The notes under the pieces: generated by a model | Told to the model about the DNA's origin: nothing | The model's database searches: none | Seen by the model: the letters and a program-made list of their open reading frames with translations, nothing else | In this document: positions 16,216-17,966 of the stretch, one piece after another | How the letters are laid out: each line of letters begins with the position of its first letter | How positions within the stretch are numbered: the first letter of the stretch is position 1 | Position numbers and translations under genes: made by a program | Source of the DNA: an uncultured beta proteobacterium | Lineage (GTDB): Bacteria; Pseudomonadota; Gammaproteobacteria; Burkholderiales; Burkholderiaceae_C | NCBI GenBank assembly: GCA_903870955.1 | Contig: CAIQEX010000785.1 | Span: forward strand, 1 to 17,966 | Length of the DNA stretch: 17,966 nucleotides | Direction of reading: 5' to 3'

Positions 16216-16497
16216 TTGAATGCCCTCATCGAAGCGTTGCAGGCAAATCGGAATGTGCCTGTGAAAGACAAAGTGCAAAAGCCAAGCAAACCTGTGAAAC
16301 CAGCTGAGTCTGCCATCCCAGGCAAACCGGGAACAGATAAAGTTGCCGCAGGGGCACCGTCCCCTTCGGACGATCTGGGCATTGCCGAGCGTCGACACTT
16401 CATCCGCCCGCTTCCGGTACCGGATGCCGTCGAGAGCGATGGGGATACCGATTGGGATACATTTCAAACCCTGACCTCTGAACTACCCAAAGATTGA
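16216..16497 (+). CDS. Small Lys/Pro-rich hypothetical protein, 93 aa
   Basis: I do not recognise it. The only possible start in the frame is TTG at 16216, because an in-frame stop lies at 16192-16194 and there is no internal ATG. The protein has a short helical start (A-L-I-E-A-L-Q), a Lys/Pro-rich low-complexity middle (about 17-50) and an acidic, more ordered tail (about 55-93, with R-R-H-F-I-R-P-L and D-T-D-W-D-T-F). It has no signal peptide, TM segment or cysteine. It ends eight bases before the phosphofructokinase ATG, so if real it is co-transcribed and may couple translation with that gene. The nearest Shine-Dalgarno-like sequence (GGAGAGG, 16182-16188) is too far upstream. It could be a genuine small disordered protein or a non-coding leader. 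Confidence 0.45.
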   Translation: MNALIEALQANRNVPVKDKVQKPSKPVKPAESAIPGKPGTDKVAAGAPSPSDDLGIAERRHFIRPLPVPDAVESDGDTDWDTFQTLTSELPKD

Positions 16498-16505
16498 GCC
16501 AACCC

Positions 16506-17717
16506 ATGTCCTCTGGAAAAATTCTCGTCGCCCAAGGTGGCGGTCCTACCGCAGTGATCAACCAATCGCTGGTCGGCGTCGCACTGGAGGCACGCCGCTT
16601 TCAGCAAATTAACCATATTTACGGCGCGCTGCACGGTGTGCGAGGCATCGTCAACGAGGACTTTCTGGACCTGACCCAGGAGACCAGTCACAACCTGGAA
16701 CTGGTGGCAAACACCCCCTCCAGTGCGTTGGGTTCCACCCGCGACAAGCCCGATGTGCCCTATTGCAAAGAAATATTCAAGGTGCTGCGGGCGCACCAGA
16801 TCGGGCACTTTTTCTACATTGGCGGCAACGACTCGTCGGACACCGTGCGCATCGTCAGCGAGGAGGCGCAAAAGGCCGGCTATCCGCTGCGTGCGATTCA
16901 TATTCCCAAGACCATTGACAACGATTTGGTTGGCAATGACCACACGCCGGGTTTCCCTTCGGCCGCCCGTTTTGTGGCCCAGGCCTTTGCCGGTGCCAAC
17001 CTCGACAACGCGGCTTTGCCGGGCGTCTATGTGGGCGTGGTCATGGGGCGCCATGCAGGATTCCTGACCGCCGCTTCGGCCTTGGGCAAGAAGTTCCCGG
17101 ATGATGGCCCGCACCTGATCTACCTGCCCGAGCGGACCTTTGTGCTGGAAAAATTCCTGGCCGATGTGAAGGCCACCTACGAGCGTTACGGCCGTTGCGT
17201 GATTGCTGTCTCCGAAGGTATTCACGACGCCTCCGGGCAGCCGATTGCCGCGCTGCTGGCGAAAGACCTGGAGCACGATGCCCATGGCAATGTGCAACTC
17301 AGCGGCAATGGGGCACTGGCCGACCTGCTGTGCGAAGAGATCAAGAGCAAGCTCCAGATCAAGCGCGTGCGTGGTGACACCTTTGGCTACTTGCAGCGCT
17401 CCTTTATCGGCTGCGTCTCGGATGTCGACCAGCGTGAAGCGCGCGAGGTGGGCGAAAAGGCCGTGCAGTTCGCCATGTGGGGTAAACAGGACGGCTCGGT
17501 GGCCATCAAGCGCACCGGCTTCTATTCCGTGGACTATGAACTGCTGCCTATCGAGGCGGTGGCTGGCAAGACACGGGTCATGGAAGATGAATTCATTGAC
17601 GCGCAAGGCACCGGAGTGACAGATGCCTTTCGCATGTACCTGCGCCCCTTGCTGGGCTCCGGCATGCCCGACGCTTTCCGCCTGCGCAACAACCGGGTGC
17701 CCAAAGTTCTGGCCTGA
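16506..17717 (+). CDS. pfp: 6-phosphofructokinase, probably pyrophosphate-dependent
   Basis: Phosphorylates fructose 6-phosphate at C1 to fructose 1,6-bisphosphate; 403 residues. Visible motifs are the N-terminal GGGPTAVINQ (11-20), GGNDS (106-110), PKTIDND (134-140) with catalytic D138, MGR (180-182) and PER (208-210) for substrate binding, and GYLQRS near 294-299. Two positions indicate pyrophosphate rather than ATP as donor: Asp109 where ATP enzymes have Gly (E. coli G104), and Lys135 where ATP enzymes have Gly (E. coli G124). The usual Asp before Asp109 is Asn108, a variation on GGDD. The reaction is then reversible and near equilibrium. I chose the ATG at 16506; a TTG at 16494 overlaps the preceding ORF stop. 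The Shine-Dalgarno is weak, which suggests coupling to the upstream ORF. Confidence 0.92.
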   Translation: MSSGKILVAQGGGPTAVINQSLVGVALEARRFQQINHIYGALHGVRGIVNEDFLDLTQETSHNLELVANTPSSALGSTRDKPDVPYCKEIFKVLRAHQIGHFFYIGGNDSSDTVRIVSEEAQKAGYPLRAIHIPKTIDNDLVGNDHTPGFPSAARFVAQAFAGANLDNAALPGVYVGVVMGRHAGFLTAASALGKKFPDDGPHLIYLPERTFVLEKFLADVKATYERYGRCVIAVSEGIHDASGQPIAALLAKDLEHDAHGNVQLSGNGALADLLCEEIKSKLQIKRVRGDTFGYLQRSFIGCVSDVDQREAREVGEKAVQFAMWGKQDGSVAIKRTGFYSVDYELLPIEAVAGKTRVMEDEFIDAQGTGVTDAFRMYLRPLLGSGMPDAFRLRNNRVPKVLA

Positions 17718-17728
17718 AATGAACGGAA

Positions 17729-17751
17729 TCGCGCACCTTTAGGGTGCGCGA
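17729..17751 (+). terminator. Hairpin after the phosphofructokinase gene, no T-run
   Basis: TCGCGCACC (17729-17737) and GGTGCGCGA (17743-17751) pair perfectly over 9 bp around a 5-base loop, starting 11 bases after the stop codon. It is strong and GC-rich but followed by AGGTGCAAAA, so it lacks the T-run of a Rho-independent terminator on the plus strand. Confidence 0.5.
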
Positions 17752-17796
17752 AGGTGCAAAATATTGCCGGCGTCTACTCAAGGAGAAATCCTGGCA

Positions 17797-17966
17797 ATGG
17801 TTGCATCCTATATTCCTGCTGGCATCCCGGAAAACGAACCCTGGCGCGTGAACGCGCTGCGCGAACTGGGCACGCTGGACACTGCACCCGAGGCTGAGTT
17901 TGATGCCTTGGTCAAAGTCGCTTCTCAGGTGTGCGGTGTGGCCATCGCTGCGATCAGCCTGGTGGA
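17797..17966 (+). CDS. GAF-domain signalling protein, N-terminal fragment
   Basis: Cut by the right edge; 56 full codons are visible from the ATG at 17797. The segment N-A-L-R-E-L-G-T-L-D-T-A-P-E-A-E-F-D (19-36), followed by L-V-K-V-A-S-Q-V and A-I-A-A-I-S-L-V, is the characteristic opening of the GAF domain found at the N-terminus of many bacterial histidine kinases and diguanylate cyclases/phosphodiesterases. Which output domain follows cannot be seen. AAGGAG (17780-17785) lies 11 bases before the ATG, a slightly long spacing. The 79-bp gap and hairpin after the phosphofructokinase suggest a separate transcription unit. Confidence 0.75.
   Translation, partial: MVASYIPAGIPENEPWRVNALRELGTLDTAPEAEFDALVKVASQVCGVAIAAISLV

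Noticed and set aside
16464..17606. Minus-strand open frame (380 codons) opposite the phosphofructokinase
   Set aside because: Antisense to a fully recognisable enzyme; no domain, no ribosome site, composition typical of a mirror frame.

Overview
The window looks like an ordinary chromosomal stretch from a betaproteobacterium of the order Burkholderiales, most likely Comamonadaceae (Rhodoferax/Polaromonas-like). I infer this from the GC-rich coding style, a fused LivM-LivG transporter protein, a pyrophosphate-type phosphofructokinase, and dispersed GC-rich intergenic repeats of a kind I recall from that family. No database comparison was possible. I see no tRNA, rRNA, CRISPR array, insertion sequence or prophage gene.

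Left half (1-10560), almost all on the minus strand. Reading in the direction of transcription from 10560 downwards: a MATE efflux pump, a Bcr/CflA-type MFS efflux pump, miaA (tRNA A37 dimethylallyltransferase, overlapping the pump gene by 14 bp), a LolD/YbbA-type ABC ATPase, an unrecognised 115-residue CxxC protein, a ten-helix FtsX/YbbP-type permease, an SH3b-domain exported protein, an M48 metalloprotease (ATGA overlap with the previous gene) and a Tat-exported AttH/CrtC-like lipocalin-fold protein. The last six form a cell-envelope neighbourhood. The ATPase, FtsX permease and AttH-like protein are a known association (attEFGH/YbbA-YbbP type). Here they are interleaved with the CxxC gene, the SH3b gene and the protease gene.

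Three copies of one intergenic repeat lie in this half: two in tandem at 1-167 and one at 5751-5822. In both places the repeat begins at or within a few bases of the stop codon of a minus-strand gene, always in the same orientation.

Right half (10621-17966), all on the plus strand. An EmrE/QacE-type SMR pump is divergent from the MATE gene, so three efflux families sit side by side. Next is a branched-chain amino acid type (HAAT family) ABC transporter operon: livK, a strong terminator-like hairpin with six Ts, livH, a livM-livG fusion, and livF. After it come a small Lys/Pro-rich hypothetical ORF with a TTG start, a PPi-type 6-phosphofructokinase, and the first 56 codons of a GAF-domain protein cut by the window end.

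I did not find a convincing undescribed system. The items most worth a second look are the stop-codon-anchored repeat with an alternative hairpin, the 115-residue gene lodged between ABC ATPase and permease, the intra-operon attenuator, the LivM-LivG fusion, and the small ORF before the phosphofructokinase.
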